Assembly: GCA_002395965.1 (NCBI GenBank)
Contig: DGVT01000052.1
Location: forward strand, 875 to 64,874
Source of the DNA: Porphyromonadaceae bacterium UBA4277
GTDB taxonomy: Bacteria; Bacteroidota; Bacteroidia; Bacteroidales; Muribaculaceae
Direction of reading: 5' to 3'
DNA: 64,000 bases
In this document: in pieces, positions 16,688 to 26,076 of the stretch
Layout: each line of letters starts with the position of its first letter
How positions within the stretch are numbered: the first letter of the stretch is position 1
Program-made: the position numbers and the translations under genes
Notes under the pieces: model-generated
What the model saw: the letters and a program-made list of their open reading frames with translations, nothing else
Told to the model about the DNA's origin: nothing
The model's database searches: none

Positions 16688-18730
16688 TCAAAATTTCACA
16701 TAGTAACTTATCGATGGCAATATACTGACCAGAAACGACTTGGGAACATACGTCAAGCCGTTACGCTCACTATACTTCCAGCTATAGAACAATTCATTTT
16801 TACGAGCAGTGAGGTTATAAATCGACACATTCACACCATGCTCAAATCGAGTAAGCAATTTCGTCTTGTAACCGGCCGACAAATCTATTCTGAAATAAGG
16901 CTTCAGACGGCGGCTGTTTCGCTCGCCATACTGCGAGATAACCTGACCGCCGACAAGATAAAAGCATTCGGCAGGAGTGTAGGGTGTACCCGAAGCACAC
17001 ACAGCTGTTGCGCCCACCTGCCAGTGTTTAGACACATGCCATGACATGACCATATTCAACTCATGAATGCGCTCATGATTGGCTGAAAAACTTCCTTGCA
17101 AATGCTCATTATCGAATGTGCGCCGAGCCCTACCGATGTGATAACTTAGCCAACCGCTGAAAACACTATTCCCACCGCTTAGCAGCAGGTCTATGCCATA
17201 GTTGCACCCCTTGCCGCTTAGCAACACATCATCTATGTTATTATTCTCATTTATGAGGTCTAAAATCAGTCCGTCATATTCAATGACATTTTTCAGCCGC
17301 TTGTAATAGACTTCGGCCGACACTCGCAGGCCGGCAAAGGGCAACCGGTAGCCAAACGTTGCCGAAGCATTGTAGGTAAGTTGGGGCTTGTTGGTCTTAC
17401 TGGCGACCATCCAGAACTCGGTGGGGAGCCCGATTGACGAGAATCCCGTCTGCAACAGATATTGATGTCTGGTTGACGCTGTTATACAGGCATCAAACTG
17501 TCTGTTATAATAACTGACTGAGAACGACGGATCGACAGAAAAATGCTTATAATCGTTAGGCGATGAAATGAAAAGCATGCCTCTCACTCCTGCTTGAAAT
17601 GTGATGTCGGGAGTAAAGTCAAATTTTACATCGACATAGGGTGCATACTCCTGAGCATGCGACACTTGAGGCTTCTCATCGATGGCTGTTGACCTATAGG
17701 AGCCCGATATGGTTGCATGCTGTGGCACCACGCGGTGCAAAGCGACATCGGCCCCGGCTGTAATCTGCCGGTTTTGCCATCGCCCGCGGTACCCGATATC
17801 GCTTATCGACGATGGTAAAGCCATGAGCAGCGATGAACTCTCAAGTGAAAAACGATTTCTAAAGCATGTATAATACACGGTGTGCCGCATCTTGCTCAAT
17901 CCAGGGTTGAATTTGTGCTCCCACAAGGCAAGTATCTGCCGATTACTCCATTTTAATCTTATGTCGGAATAGAACTGATGTTCATGGGCACCAACACGAT
18001 CACCGCCCAGATATAGCGACACGTTTAGCAGGTCGGATTGGGTGGGTGCTGAAAGAAACGTTACATTAGCATCTGCAAACGAATAGTTGAGATGTCCGTC
18101 ATCGCTATTAAGAGCATAGTCACAGAGCAAATTAATATAGCTAATGCGCCCTGACAGCACCAACATATTCTTTCGTCCCACAGGCAGCCTTAATGTGCCT
18201 TGTGAAGAAACAAGTCCCACCGATAAATTGCCACTCGCGGTATCGGCCACCTCGTCGGGTAGCGACATGTCAACCAGACCCCCTATGCGGTGAGGGAAAG
18301 TTGCCGAAGAAGCTATCTTATTAATTGCCACACTCTTGAAATGAGAAGCATTGAAAACCGACAATAGGCCAAGCAAGTGTGAAGCGTTGTAGATAGGGAC
18401 ACCCTCGATGCTTACCTGATTATGAGAATTGTCACAGCCATAGATATGCAGTCCGCCATCATATTCGTTATTGGTCTGAATTCCGGGCATCATCTGAGTG
18501 TAATGCAGAGGGTCGGCCGTACCTAAGAATTGAGGCATTACCGACAGGTCAGCCATATTCCATTCGATTCGGCCACGCGACAGCGGCCTCAACGACGATG
18601 CATTATAGGCTTTTATTTTCACTTCGGGTAAAAACACAGTGTCATTGTCGGCTGGGATGACTTGAGCAAAAGAAATCGTCACCCAACATAACAATAACAC
18701 TGTGATATGGCTCCTAACGAGAGATAGCAT
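16688..18730 (-). CDS. TonB-dependent outer-membrane receptor (DUF4249-linked type)
   Basis: A 680-residue outer-membrane receptor. A signal peptide is followed by a TonB-box-like segment (VFLPEVKIKAY), a plug domain (about 45-160, with GGLHIYGCDNSHNQVSIEGV) and a C-terminal beta-barrel ending SISYYVKF. It lacks the carboxypeptidase-like N-terminal domain of SusC proteins and is short for the family. A GTG at 18733 would add one residue and overlap the upstream stop; I prefer the ATG at 18730. It is sandwiched within 2 bp of the dockerin gene and 1 bp of the DUF4249 gene, so all three are co-translated. Confidence 0.88.
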   Translation of the reverse strand: MLSLVRSHITVLLLCWVTISFAQVIPADNDTVFLPEVKIKAYNASSLRPLSRGRIEWNMADLSVMPQFLGTADPLHYTQMMPGIQTNNEYDGGLHIYGCDNSHNQVSIEGVPIYNASHLLGLLSVFNASHFKSVAINKIASSATFPHRIGGLVDMSLPDEVADTASGNLSVGLVSSQGTLRLPVGRKNMLVLSGRISYINLLCDYALNSDDGHLNYSFADANVTFLSAPTQSDLLNVSLYLGGDRVGAHEHQFYSDIRLKWSNRQILALWEHKFNPGLSKMRHTVYYTCFRNRFSLESSSLLMALPSSISDIGYRGRWQNRQITAGADVALHRVVPQHATISGSYRSTAIDEKPQVSHAQEYAPYVDVKFDFTPDITFQAGVRGMLFISSPNDYKHFSVDPSFSVSYYNRQFDACITASTRHQYLLQTGFSSIGLPTEFWMVASKTNKPQLTYNASATFGYRLPFAGLRVSAEVYYKRLKNVIEYDGLILDLINENNNIDDVLLSGKGCNYGIDLLLSGGNSVFSGWLSYHIGRARRTFDNEHLQGSFSANHERIHELNMVMSWHVSKHWQVGATAVCASGTPYTPAECFYLVGGQVISQYGERNSRRLKPYFRIDLSAGYKTKLLTRFEHGVNVSIYNLTARKNELFYSWKYSERNGLTYVPKSFLVSILPSISYYVKF

Positions 18731-18732
18731 CA

Positions 18733-20316
18733 CTAACGCTCCAGCCCTGTGGCATCATATAAATCCATGCAGTCGTTATACATGTTTCGCCACAATGTTA
18801 TGACGGCATTAAATGCATCCTCATTAAAGTATTCTTCAATGTCATAGGATGAGTTATCGGCGGTGAAGGTAATAACAGGCTTGATAGCCCATTCTTGAAA
18901 ATTGTTTCCATTGTACATATCGTACCACTCGTAATCAAGGAAAGGCTCGACCGATAATGTGCCACGCACCCTCGACTCGTCACGATAGTAGAACTTTGTA
19001 TTCAGCAGGCTATTCATGCGGTCAACGTAGTATCTGAACTCCGTTTCGTTGTCGTAGTTTTCATCGGCACCATCCATTGCCTTCAGCATCGAGTGAACAT
19101 TAGAAATTGAGCCACGAGCTTGCAGCCACCCAAGTATGTTCATGCCAAATGTGGCTTTCCCAATTGTAGATGAGTCAAACTCATTTTCTTCTACCATATC
19201 GTCAATACTGTAATCGGCATAGCCATTGACTGTGCATCCACCATACAGCAGCACTGCATCACCTTTCATCACCTTTGCCGTGGCTTTGACACCACTTTGA
19301 GGACTATAACCGGTGCGCTCGGCTATGAAAGTATAACCACAAACATTGGCTTTAGCTTCCACCCCGATTCCGTCACGATTCAGGTCCCAATCTTCACCAG
19401 TGATTTTGCTAAGGTCGAAATCCACATCTGTTGAGATAAGCGTTTTAGAACCTTGTGTGAATGTGAACTTGATGTGCTCGGGGACTTCTAAATAAATCTT
19501 GTTATTTGCCATTTCGACCTCCGACACACCATGATATTCATCAATTTCATACCAATTGTAATCTGTCTCATCCTCTGAATTTATAACATGTACTGTTTTG
19601 CGCTGCCCGGATGTTACAAACTTGGCTACGCACTTATTTCCTAATCGGTCAACAAATTCAATTTGCAGGTCATCGGCATCCTCACGCACCCACTTGCCGT
19701 TATTCACAGTGAAATGCCCAGTAAATGCCGCTGCTTTCAGCATCCATTTATAATCGGTATAGGTTGTTATGTATTGATGTTCCCAGGTCTCATTTTCATA
19801 ACTCCATGTGCTGGTTTCGGTCGTAGTGTACGGATTGCCCATCACTGTGGAAACGGCATCCAAACAACCCTTTGCCCAGCTCTCGAGCTCACTGCGATCG
19901 TAATCTTTAGCCGTTCTCACGACCTCGGCAAGAGGGCGGAAGTCTTCTACGACAAACTGGTTCATAAACGCTATTGCCGTCTTCTGCAAGAACTCCTTAT
20001 CATCGGTATCGCTTGCGGGAGTCACGCTCGGCGTGATGTCATAATCTTCGACACTCTCAATAGGGGTTACTCCCAGCATGAAATTGAGCATCTCGTTTAC
20101 GTCGGTAACGTCAACCATGCCATCACCGCTAACATCTGCATGGCCGATGCGAGTGCCAGGGCCATTTAGATTCAATATGATGTTGATAGCCATATTCACG
20201 TCGTCCACATCAACGAGTCCGTCTTGGGTTATGTCACCCACGATGCGGGCATTGAGTCTCGCAGGCATTATTGTAAAAGCAACAACAAGAGCCGAAATAA
20301 ATAATTTCCTTTTCAT
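18733..20316 (-). CDS. Secreted protein with N-terminal dockerin-like repeats
   Basis: A 527-residue exported protein. After the signal peptide (residues 1-24) come two calcium-binding dockerin-type repeats, DITQDGLVDVDDVNMAINII and DVSGDGMVDVTDVNEMLNFM (about 27-80). About 440 residues of unrecognised mixed sequence follow, rich in Tyr, Trp, Asp and Glu. Dockerins normally sit at the C-terminus of cellulosomal enzymes; a position directly behind the signal peptide is unusual. I start at the ATG at 20316 because the 20 residues from an upstream ATG at 20376 precede a good signal peptide. It heads the TonB receptor and DUF4249 unit, so it may be a surface ligand-binding subunit. Confidence 0.7.
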   Translation of the reverse strand: MKRKLFISALVVAFTIMPARLNARIVGDITQDGLVDVDDVNMAINIILNLNGPGTRIGHADVSGDGMVDVTDVNEMLNFMLGVTPIESVEDYDITPSVTPASDTDDKEFLQKTAIAFMNQFVVEDFRPLAEVVRTAKDYDRSELESWAKGCLDAVSTVMGNPYTTTETSTWSYENETWEHQYITTYTDYKWMLKAAAFTGHFTVNNGKWVREDADDLQIEFVDRLGNKCVAKFVTSGQRKTVHVINSEDETDYNWYEIDEYHGVSEVEMANNKIYLEVPEHIKFTFTQGSKTLISTDVDFDLSKITGEDWDLNRDGIGVEAKANVCGYTFIAERTGYSPQSGVKATAKVMKGDAVLLYGGCTVNGYADYSIDDMVEENEFDSSTIGKATFGMNILGWLQARGSISNVHSMLKAMDGADENYDNETEFRYYVDRMNSLLNTKFYYRDESRVRGTLSVEPFLDYEWYDMYNGNNFQEWAIKPVITFTADNSSYDIEEYFNEDAFNAVITLWRNMYNDCMDLYDATGLER

Positions 20317-20383
20317 GATTATTCTATTTTTGGGTAATACGCTAAATCGTTCGAAATTAATATTTGCAAACCACACAGTGAAC

Positions 20384-21202
20384 TCAGCGCCGCTGACGGT
20401 AGGCTTCTTCGGCGCGCTTTACCGAGCCGTGGAGCAGTAGCAGGCGTTTTGCCTCGTCGTAGGGCAGGCCCAACATTTCCACGAGCCACCGGGTGCCGCG
20501 ATCCACGAGCTTCTTGTTGGTGAGCTGCATGTTCACCATTTTGTTACCCTTCACGCGCCCCATCTTAATCATCACACTGGTAGAAATCATGTTGCAGATG
20601 AGTTTCTGCCCGGTTCCACTCTTCATGCGCGAGCTGCCTGTGACGTATTCCGGCCCCACAATCATTTCGATGGGTATCTCGGCCACCTGGCTGATGGGAG
20701 CATCGGGATTGCTGGTGATGGCAGCCGTGAGGCAGCCGTTGGCTCGTGCGTCGCGCAAAGCGCCTATTACATAGGGGGTTGTACCGGAAGCGGCGATGCC
20801 GATAACCGTATCCTTGTCGTTTACGCCATATTGCTGCAGGTCTTTCCAGCCTTGCTCGGTGTCGTCTTCGGCATTCTCCACGGCATTGCGCAGTGCCATG
20901 TCACCGCCGGCAATCAGGCCTATTATCCAACCCGGATCCATGCCGAATGTGGGAGGAATTTCGCTGGCATCAAGCACGCCTAAGCGCCCCGAAGTGCCAG
21001 CGCCCATATAGAAGATGCGTCCGCCACGTTTCATGCGCTGCACGATGCCTTCGACCAATCGTTCGATTTGGGGAATAGCCTTTTCTACCGCATCGGCCAC
21101 CTTGTGGTCTTCCTTATTTATTTCGGTGAGGATTTCATGCACCGATTTCTTTTCCAAATCATTGTATAGCGATGGCTGTTCGCTAATCTTTACAAAAGCC
21201 AT
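20384..21202 (-). CDS. murQ: N-acetylmuramic acid 6-phosphate etherase
   Basis: Cleaves the lactyl ether of MurNAc-6-P to give GlcNAc-6-P and D-lactate in the cytoplasm. The 272-residue product has the SIS-fold signature GAGTSGRLGVLDASE (about 72-86), the catalytic Glu region ENAEDDTEQG, and SGTTPYV and SRMKSGTGQKLICNM. Length is normal for bacterial MurQ. A TTG at 21214 would extend it by four residues; the ATG at 21202 (MAFVKISEQ) agrees better with the family. It is the last gene of the peptidoglycan-salvage operon, 25 bp after the kinase gene. Confidence 0.95.
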   Translation of the reverse strand: MAFVKISEQPSLYNDLEKKSVHEILTEINKEDHKVADAVEKAIPQIERLVEGIVQRMKRGGRIFYMGAGTSGRLGVLDASEIPPTFGMDPGWIIGLIAGGDMALRNAVENAEDDTEQGWKDLQQYGVNDKDTVIGIAASGTTPYVIGALRDARANGCLTAAITSNPDAPISQVAEIPIEMIVGPEYVTGSSRMKSGTGQKLICNMISTSVMIKMGRVKGNKMVNMQLTNKKLVDRGTRWLVEMLGLPYDEAKRLLLLHGSVKRAEEAYRQRR

Positions 21203-21227
21203 ATTATTAAGCAATTAGATGAATTAA

Positions 21228-22076
21228 TCAGCACGACACACTGTGATACTTAATAAGCCCCTCCATGGGATTCTGAATTATAGTTCCCACTTTAATGCCA
21301 CGAGCCTGAGCAGCCTCGAGCAGGACGGGCTTCATGACAAAGGCTATCGACCCAACGAAGTTGACCGGCAACTCCTTATAACCCTCATAGCTCTCAACAT
21401 TGCGCACAAAGAACGATGTGAGTGAGCGCAGCACTAAGTCGTGAATGGACGGCTCAGCAATATTCTTTTGCAGGAACGGTGCAAAGTGGGCAAGATAACG
21501 ATTGGCAGCCGGCTGACGATAGACGGCATTGATGATTTGAGTGCGGTCGGTGTCATACTCCTTAAGGAATTTCTCGCACAGATGCTCGGGGAGTTGCTTC
21601 TTGAGCACATCGCCCACAAGCAGCTTACCCATAACTGCTCCACTGCCTTCATCGCCTAAGATATAGCCTAATGGCGACACATTGTCAACCACCTTCTCGC
21701 CATCGTAGTAGCAAGAGTTGGAGCCGGTGCCAAGGATGCATGCAATGCCGGGCTCACGTCCACAAAGAGCCCTGGCGGCGGCCAGCAGGTCGCTTTCCAC
21801 TTCTATCTTGACGGCTGTGGGAATATTACTCTTCAGGGCACCGCGCACGTGCTCTTTGATCTCATCGCTGATGATGCCGGCACCATAATAATAGATTTCA
21901 TCCACACGATAACTCACAATGTGTGGCAAGAGCTCGTCGTGAATGCATTTAGTCATCTCTTCTTGAGTGAGCAACAAGGCATTCATGCCGGTTGTGAAAA
22001 TCTGTGCTATTTTCTCATTTCCGTTAAGCAGGCACCAGTCTATCTTGGTTGACCCGCAATCTGCTATTAGTATCAT
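21228..22076 (-). CDS. murK: BadF-type amino-sugar kinase, probable MurNAc kinase
   Basis: A 282-residue cytoplasmic ASKHA-fold kinase. Phosphate-1 motif DCGSTKIDWCLL lies at residues 6-17, adenosine-side motif LGTGSNSCYYDG at about 116-127, and GYILGDEGSGAVMG is the typical BadF/GlcNAc-kinase loop. E. coli GlcNAc kinases and Tannerella MurK share this fold. Its place directly before murQ and after a MurT-like permease supports phosphorylation of MurNAc (and perhaps GlcNAc) at C6, supplying MurQ. Gene order murT-murK-murQ matches the Tannerella forsythia cluster as I recall it from the literature. Confidence 0.82.
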   Translation of the reverse strand: MILIADCGSTKIDWCLLNGNEKIAQIFTTGMNALLLTQEEMTKCIHDELLPHIVSYRVDEIYYYGAGIISDEIKEHVRGALKSNIPTAVKIEVESDLLAAARALCGREPGIACILGTGSNSCYYDGEKVVDNVSPLGYILGDEGSGAVMGKLLVGDVLKKQLPEHLCEKFLKEYDTDRTQIINAVYRQPAANRYLAHFAPFLQKNIAEPSIHDLVLRSLTSFFVRNVESYEGYKELPVNFVGSIAFVMKPVLLEAAQARGIKVGTIIQNPMEGLIKYHSVSC

Positions 22077-22103
22077 ATCTGTAATGTGTTTTGATTTATA
22101 TTT

Positions 22104-23255
22104 CTATATTTTAATGTAAATTCTTTTACGGTAAAGCAAGTAGCCGAAGCACCACGTTATCAGCACAAAGGTGATGGCATAGGCACACGAAGCGGCAGTT
22201 TCATCTACAAAGACGGCAGTCATGGCGTCGTAGAGCATCGAGTGAATTGTCACAGGCTTGTCGCCATCCATGCCGAAGCGCACTGCGCCAAAAGCAATAG
22301 CCAGCACTGTGCCCACAAGATAACAGAACAGCGGGTTAACGCCGAATGACTGGAAAAAGCGGCACCAGCGCTTGTGACCTTTCACATCGATGAAATAGAT
22401 GAGCATGGCAAGCAGGCACGATGCCATTCCGCAAGTGATGAGCACATAAGATGATGTCCATGCTTTCTTGCTGCATGGTATGCCATACTGCAGCAGCCAC
22501 CCTACGAGCAGCATCACACTGCCCCAGATTGCGATTTGTACTATGCGCTCCTGGTTATCGTGAATTTTGGTCAGGCATTTGCCCACCATAAAGCCGATAA
22601 GCACATGGGCTATGCACGGTATGGTGCTGAGCACGCCTTCGGGATCGAGAGCGAGTTTCTCGCCGAATGCACTCTCGTGATACATGTGGTCTTCTCCTAA
22701 AATCGCAATATCTACCTGCGACAAGATATTATTAAGTGAGAATTCGTAACCATTATTCAGCCCTAATATGAACGCATACACTATCAGCAGAATAGCAATG
22801 AGCCAGGGGATGAAACGCTCCTTGAAGAGAATTGCAAACATTGAGCCAAAGAAATAGACAAGTGCCAGACGCTGGAAGACGCCTAAGATGCGCAACCGCC
22901 CGAACATGTCGGTCCAGAAATGAGCCTCCGGGTTATACAGCCCTCTCAACCACATTCCGAACCATTGCACCGCCCAGCCAATGAGGAAAAGCACTACAGT
23001 GCGGCGCACAATCTTAAATATCAACGCCTTACTTGGCTTGAAGCTAAATTTGCGCAATGAGAAATACATCGACACTCCCATTACAAACACGAAGAACGGG
23101 AACACCAAGTCGGTGGGCGTGAGTCCAATCCATTCGGCATGCTCAAGCGGAGCATAAAGATGACTCCACGAGCCGGGGTTATTCACAAGCAACATGCCTG
23201 CGATTGTGATGCCGCGCAAGATATCGACGGCAAGTAATCTTTTATTCTCTTTCAT
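22104..23255 (-). CDS. MurT-like / DUF5009 (COG4299) multi-pass membrane protein
   Basis: A 383-residue inner-membrane protein with about ten hydrophobic helices. It opens with LLAVDILRGITIAGMLLVNN, and the segment GLTPTDLVFPFFVFVMGVSM is the hallmark of the COG4299/DUF5009 family related to heparan-alpha-glucosaminide N-acetyltransferase. The equivalent gene next to murK and murQ in Tannerella forsythia has been reported as a PTS-independent MurNAc transporter, so uptake of MurNAc is the favoured role; an acyltransferase acting on amino sugars remains possible. I use the ATG at 23255 because a frame from 23291 would overlap the dehydrogenase gene by 26 bp. Confidence 0.78.
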   Translation of the reverse strand: MKENKRLLAVDILRGITIAGMLLVNNPGSWSHLYAPLEHAEWIGLTPTDLVFPFFVFVMGVSMYFSLRKFSFKPSKALIFKIVRRTVVLFLIGWAVQWFGMWLRGLYNPEAHFWTDMFGRLRILGVFQRLALVYFFGSMFAILFKERFIPWLIAILLIVYAFILGLNNGYEFSLNNILSQVDIAILGEDHMYHESAFGEKLALDPEGVLSTIPCIAHVLIGFMVGKCLTKIHDNQERIVQIAIWGSVMLLVGWLLQYGIPCSKKAWTSSYVLITCGMASCLLAMLIYFIDVKGHKRWCRFFQSFGVNPLFCYLVGTVLAIAFGAVRFGMDGDKPVTIHSMLYDAMTAVFVDETAASCAYAITFVLITWCFGYLLYRKRIYIKI

Positions 23256-23265
23256 TAGTGTATAG

Positions 23266-26052
23266 TCATTTTCGTTCGGTACATTCATCAATCAGATAGA
23301 CAAGCGACTGATATGGCACACCGCTGTGGGTGGTAAGTCCTATCTCGCATGTGCGGCTGTTGGAGAAACCGCGCCTCACGCCTTCACGCTCTATGACCGG
23401 GCGCAACTTGCGCAGTGCATAAGCATTAAGCTCGGGATGAGTAAAGCCCTTATCGCCGGCAAAAGCGCAGCACCCTACCCCCTCGGGAATTATCACCCGT
23501 TTTGAACACATGCGGGCAAGGCTAAGCACCTTCTCATCGATTTTCATGAGCTTGGTCGAGCACGTCAGGTGCAAAGCGATCGGCTCGTCGGTGGATGTGA
23601 AAACCAAGTCTTGAGCCACATAGTCGTGAATAAACTCCATGAGCTCGAGCGGCTTGACTTGCTTGAAATTCTGCTTCATGCGATGCAGACACGGGCTTTG
23701 GTCGCACACCACCGGGAATTTACCATTTTCGCTCACCTTTAGCAATGCCGCTTCGAGCTCGGCAGTCTTGCCATCGGCAATGTCGGGCATACCCTTACTT
23801 TCCCATATCATGCCACAGCACATTTTGTCCATGTTCTCAGGAAAAATCACATGCCATCCGGCCTTATTCAGGAATGACACCACTTTTTCAATCAAATCGG
23901 GCGAGTCGGTGTGGCGGTCGTGGCCCATGGTCTGATTCAGGCAACTGGGGAAATAGACCACAGTCTTTGCATCGGCAACGACCTGATTTTCACCAAATCG
24001 GGATTGGCTGTGAGGCTTTGGCATTGCGGGCGTCCACAGCGGCAAACCTAATTTGTGCATTATTTTCCCGGTTGATGACACTCCTTTATCTCCCAGAAGG
24101 GATGCAGCTGCATCGGCAACATAAAGCAATGTCTTAATGCCGCCTTTCACACTCTTGAAATGGTTAGCGGTCAAATTTCCTATCGACCGCGCAAACTGCC
24201 CTCTGTCGTGCTCTCGAAGGTGGTGAGTCATTTCAGCCACATTGATGCCCACAGGGCATGATGTGCTGCAAAGGCCATCGGCAGCACAAGTCTGCTCACC
24301 TAAGTAGCTATATTGTTTTTCTAATCGTGCCAAGCGCTCGGGCTCAAGCCCTGTGGCACGAAGGCGTGAGATCTCGCGCTGGACGATGATGCGTTGCCGG
24401 CTCGACAGCGAGAAGCCACTGCTCACACAGTTCACTTCACAAAATCCGCATTCGATGCAACGGTTAACCTCGTCGTCGGCAAGCGGCATGGGCTTGATGT
24501 CGCTCACAAACGACTCTTCATCTTCGTTGAATATTACCCCGGGATTAAGAATACCCTGCGGGTCGAAAATCTGCTTGACGCGCTGCATGACTCCGTAGGC
24601 CTTATCACCCCACTCATGCCGCACAAACGGAGCCATGTTGCGACCGGTTCCATGCTCGGCCTTGAGCGAGCCATCGTAACGATCAACAACGAGCTTAACC
24701 GTTTCATTCATCAAGTTACGATAACGTGCCACGTCGTCGGGCGTGTCAAACGACTGGGCAATAATGAAATGATAATTACCCTCAAGCGCATGGCCATAGA
24801 TGCAGCTGTCGTCGTAGCCATGTTCGACGAGCATATTTGCAAGATCGACAGTTGCCTCAGGCAATACGTTAATTGGAAATGCCACGTCTTCGATAATGAC
24901 AGTGGTGCCTAATGGTCGAGTACCTCCTACACTGGGAAATATTCCGGAGCGAATGGCCCAGTATTTACCATATTCCTTAGGATTGCTCGTGAAGTGAGCC
25001 GGCACATAAAGCGTGAATGGCTCGAGCAGCTTCTTTATCGATTCAATGTTTGCATCCAGTTCGTCTTGCGAATCGGCAAACGTCTGTATCAGCACAGCCG
25101 TGAGATTATCGCCCGTGGTGTCGTTAACACTGGCAAGCGATTTCTTGTCGAGTATTTCGGCACAATGCACAGGACCGGACTTCATGGCCACCACTGCCTC
25201 GCAAGCAGTGTGCATCTGGCTGAAATAGAGCATGGCACTTGCCCTGAAGGGATACAGGTGCCCGGTCTTCATGGTGAAGCGGCTTGCGAAGGCTAATGTG
25301 CCTTCACTTCCCACCATGAGATGTGTGATAATGTCGAACGGATCGGTAAATGTGACAAGTGGCAGGATGTTAAGCCCGGTAACATTCTTAATACTGTATT
25401 TCTTGCGTATGCGCTCCACGAGCTTAGCGTCGGCACACACGTCGTCACGCAGCTTTTCGATTGCTGCAATGAATTCAGGGTGGCTGTGCCTGAACTGCTC
25501 ACGGCTTGCCTCGTCTCCGGTGTCGAGGATGGTGCCATCGGCAAGCACAATGCGCAACGAGAGCAACATCTTGTCGCTATTGGCATGCGTTCCACAACTC
25601 ATGCCCGAGGCATTGTTAATCACGATGCCGCCCACCATTGCCGAGTTTTTAGAAGCAGGATCGGGAGTGAACGTGCGCCCTAACGGAGCTAAAATCTTAT
25701 CTACCTCACTGCCAATGATGCCCGGCTGCAAAGTTATGGTAGAGGCATCGGCCGACACCGAGTAGTCCTCCCAGTTTTTTCCGGCCACAATCAGTATCGA
25801 GTCGGTCACCGTCTGGCCGCTCAAGCTGGTGCCGGCAGCACGAAATGTAACCGGCAGCGACATTTCATGAGCCACGGCAAGCAATCGGCTCACTTGCTGC
25901 TCATCATGGCTGCGTACCACCACTTGAGGAATGTGACGATAGAAACCGGCATCGGTGCCCCATGCCAGCAGGCGCAAGTCATCGGTATAGATGCACTCGG
26001 CGCCGACAAAGGCACTTATTCTATTTACATATTCTTGATAACGAGCATCCAT
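23266..26052 (-). CDS. FAD- and Fe-S-binding dehydrogenase, probably D-lactate oxidising
   Basis: A 928-residue fusion. Residues about 30-240 are a PCMH-type FAD domain (VTFRAAGTSLSGQ, then PDPASKNSAMVGGIVINNASG), and 250-510 the FAD-linked oxidase C-terminal domain (AEHGTGRNMAPF). Residues 530-650 hold two [4Fe-4S] motifs, CIECGFCEVNC and CAADGLCSTSCPVG, and 700-900 the CCG-type cysteine clusters (KMCCGMIW, VGCCAFAGDKGF). This is the GlcD plus GlpC-like architecture of membrane-linked 2-hydroxyacid dehydrogenases (YdiJ/Dld2 type). Because MurQ two genes downstream's neighbour releases D-lactate, oxidation of D-lactate to pyruvate is the likely reaction; D-2-hydroxyglutarate is the alternative. 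Confidence 0.82.
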   Translation of the reverse strand: MDARYQEYVNRISAFVGAECIYTDDLRLLAWGTDAGFYRHIPQVVVRSHDEQQVSRLLAVAHEMSLPVTFRAAGTSLSGQTVTDSILIVAGKNWEDYSVSADASTITLQPGIIGSEVDKILAPLGRTFTPDPASKNSAMVGGIVINNASGMSCGTHANSDKMLLSLRIVLADGTILDTGDEASREQFRHSHPEFIAAIEKLRDDVCADAKLVERIRKKYSIKNVTGLNILPLVTFTDPFDIITHLMVGSEGTLAFASRFTMKTGHLYPFRASAMLYFSQMHTACEAVVAMKSGPVHCAEILDKKSLASVNDTTGDNLTAVLIQTFADSQDELDANIESIKKLLEPFTLYVPAHFTSNPKEYGKYWAIRSGIFPSVGGTRPLGTTVIIEDVAFPINVLPEATVDLANMLVEHGYDDSCIYGHALEGNYHFIIAQSFDTPDDVARYRNLMNETVKLVVDRYDGSLKAEHGTGRNMAPFVRHEWGDKAYGVMQRVKQIFDPQGILNPGVIFNEDEESFVSDIKPMPLADDEVNRCIECGFCEVNCVSSGFSLSSRQRIIVQREISRLRATGLEPERLARLEKQYSYLGEQTCAADGLCSTSCPVGINVAEMTHHLREHDRGQFARSIGNLTANHFKSVKGGIKTLLYVADAAASLLGDKGVSSTGKIMHKLGLPLWTPAMPKPHSQSRFGENQVVADAKTVVYFPSCLNQTMGHDRHTDSPDLIEKVVSFLNKAGWHVIFPENMDKMCCGMIWESKGMPDIADGKTAELEAALLKVSENGKFPVVCDQSPCLHRMKQNFKQVKPLELMEFIHDYVAQDLVFTSTDEPIALHLTCSTKLMKIDEKVLSLARMCSKRVIIPEGVGCCAFAGDKGFTHPELNAYALRKLRPVIEREGVRRGFSNSRTCEIGLTTHSGVPYQSLVYLIDECTERK

Positions 26053-26076
26053 AACAGTTAACCTTATCGGAAAATT

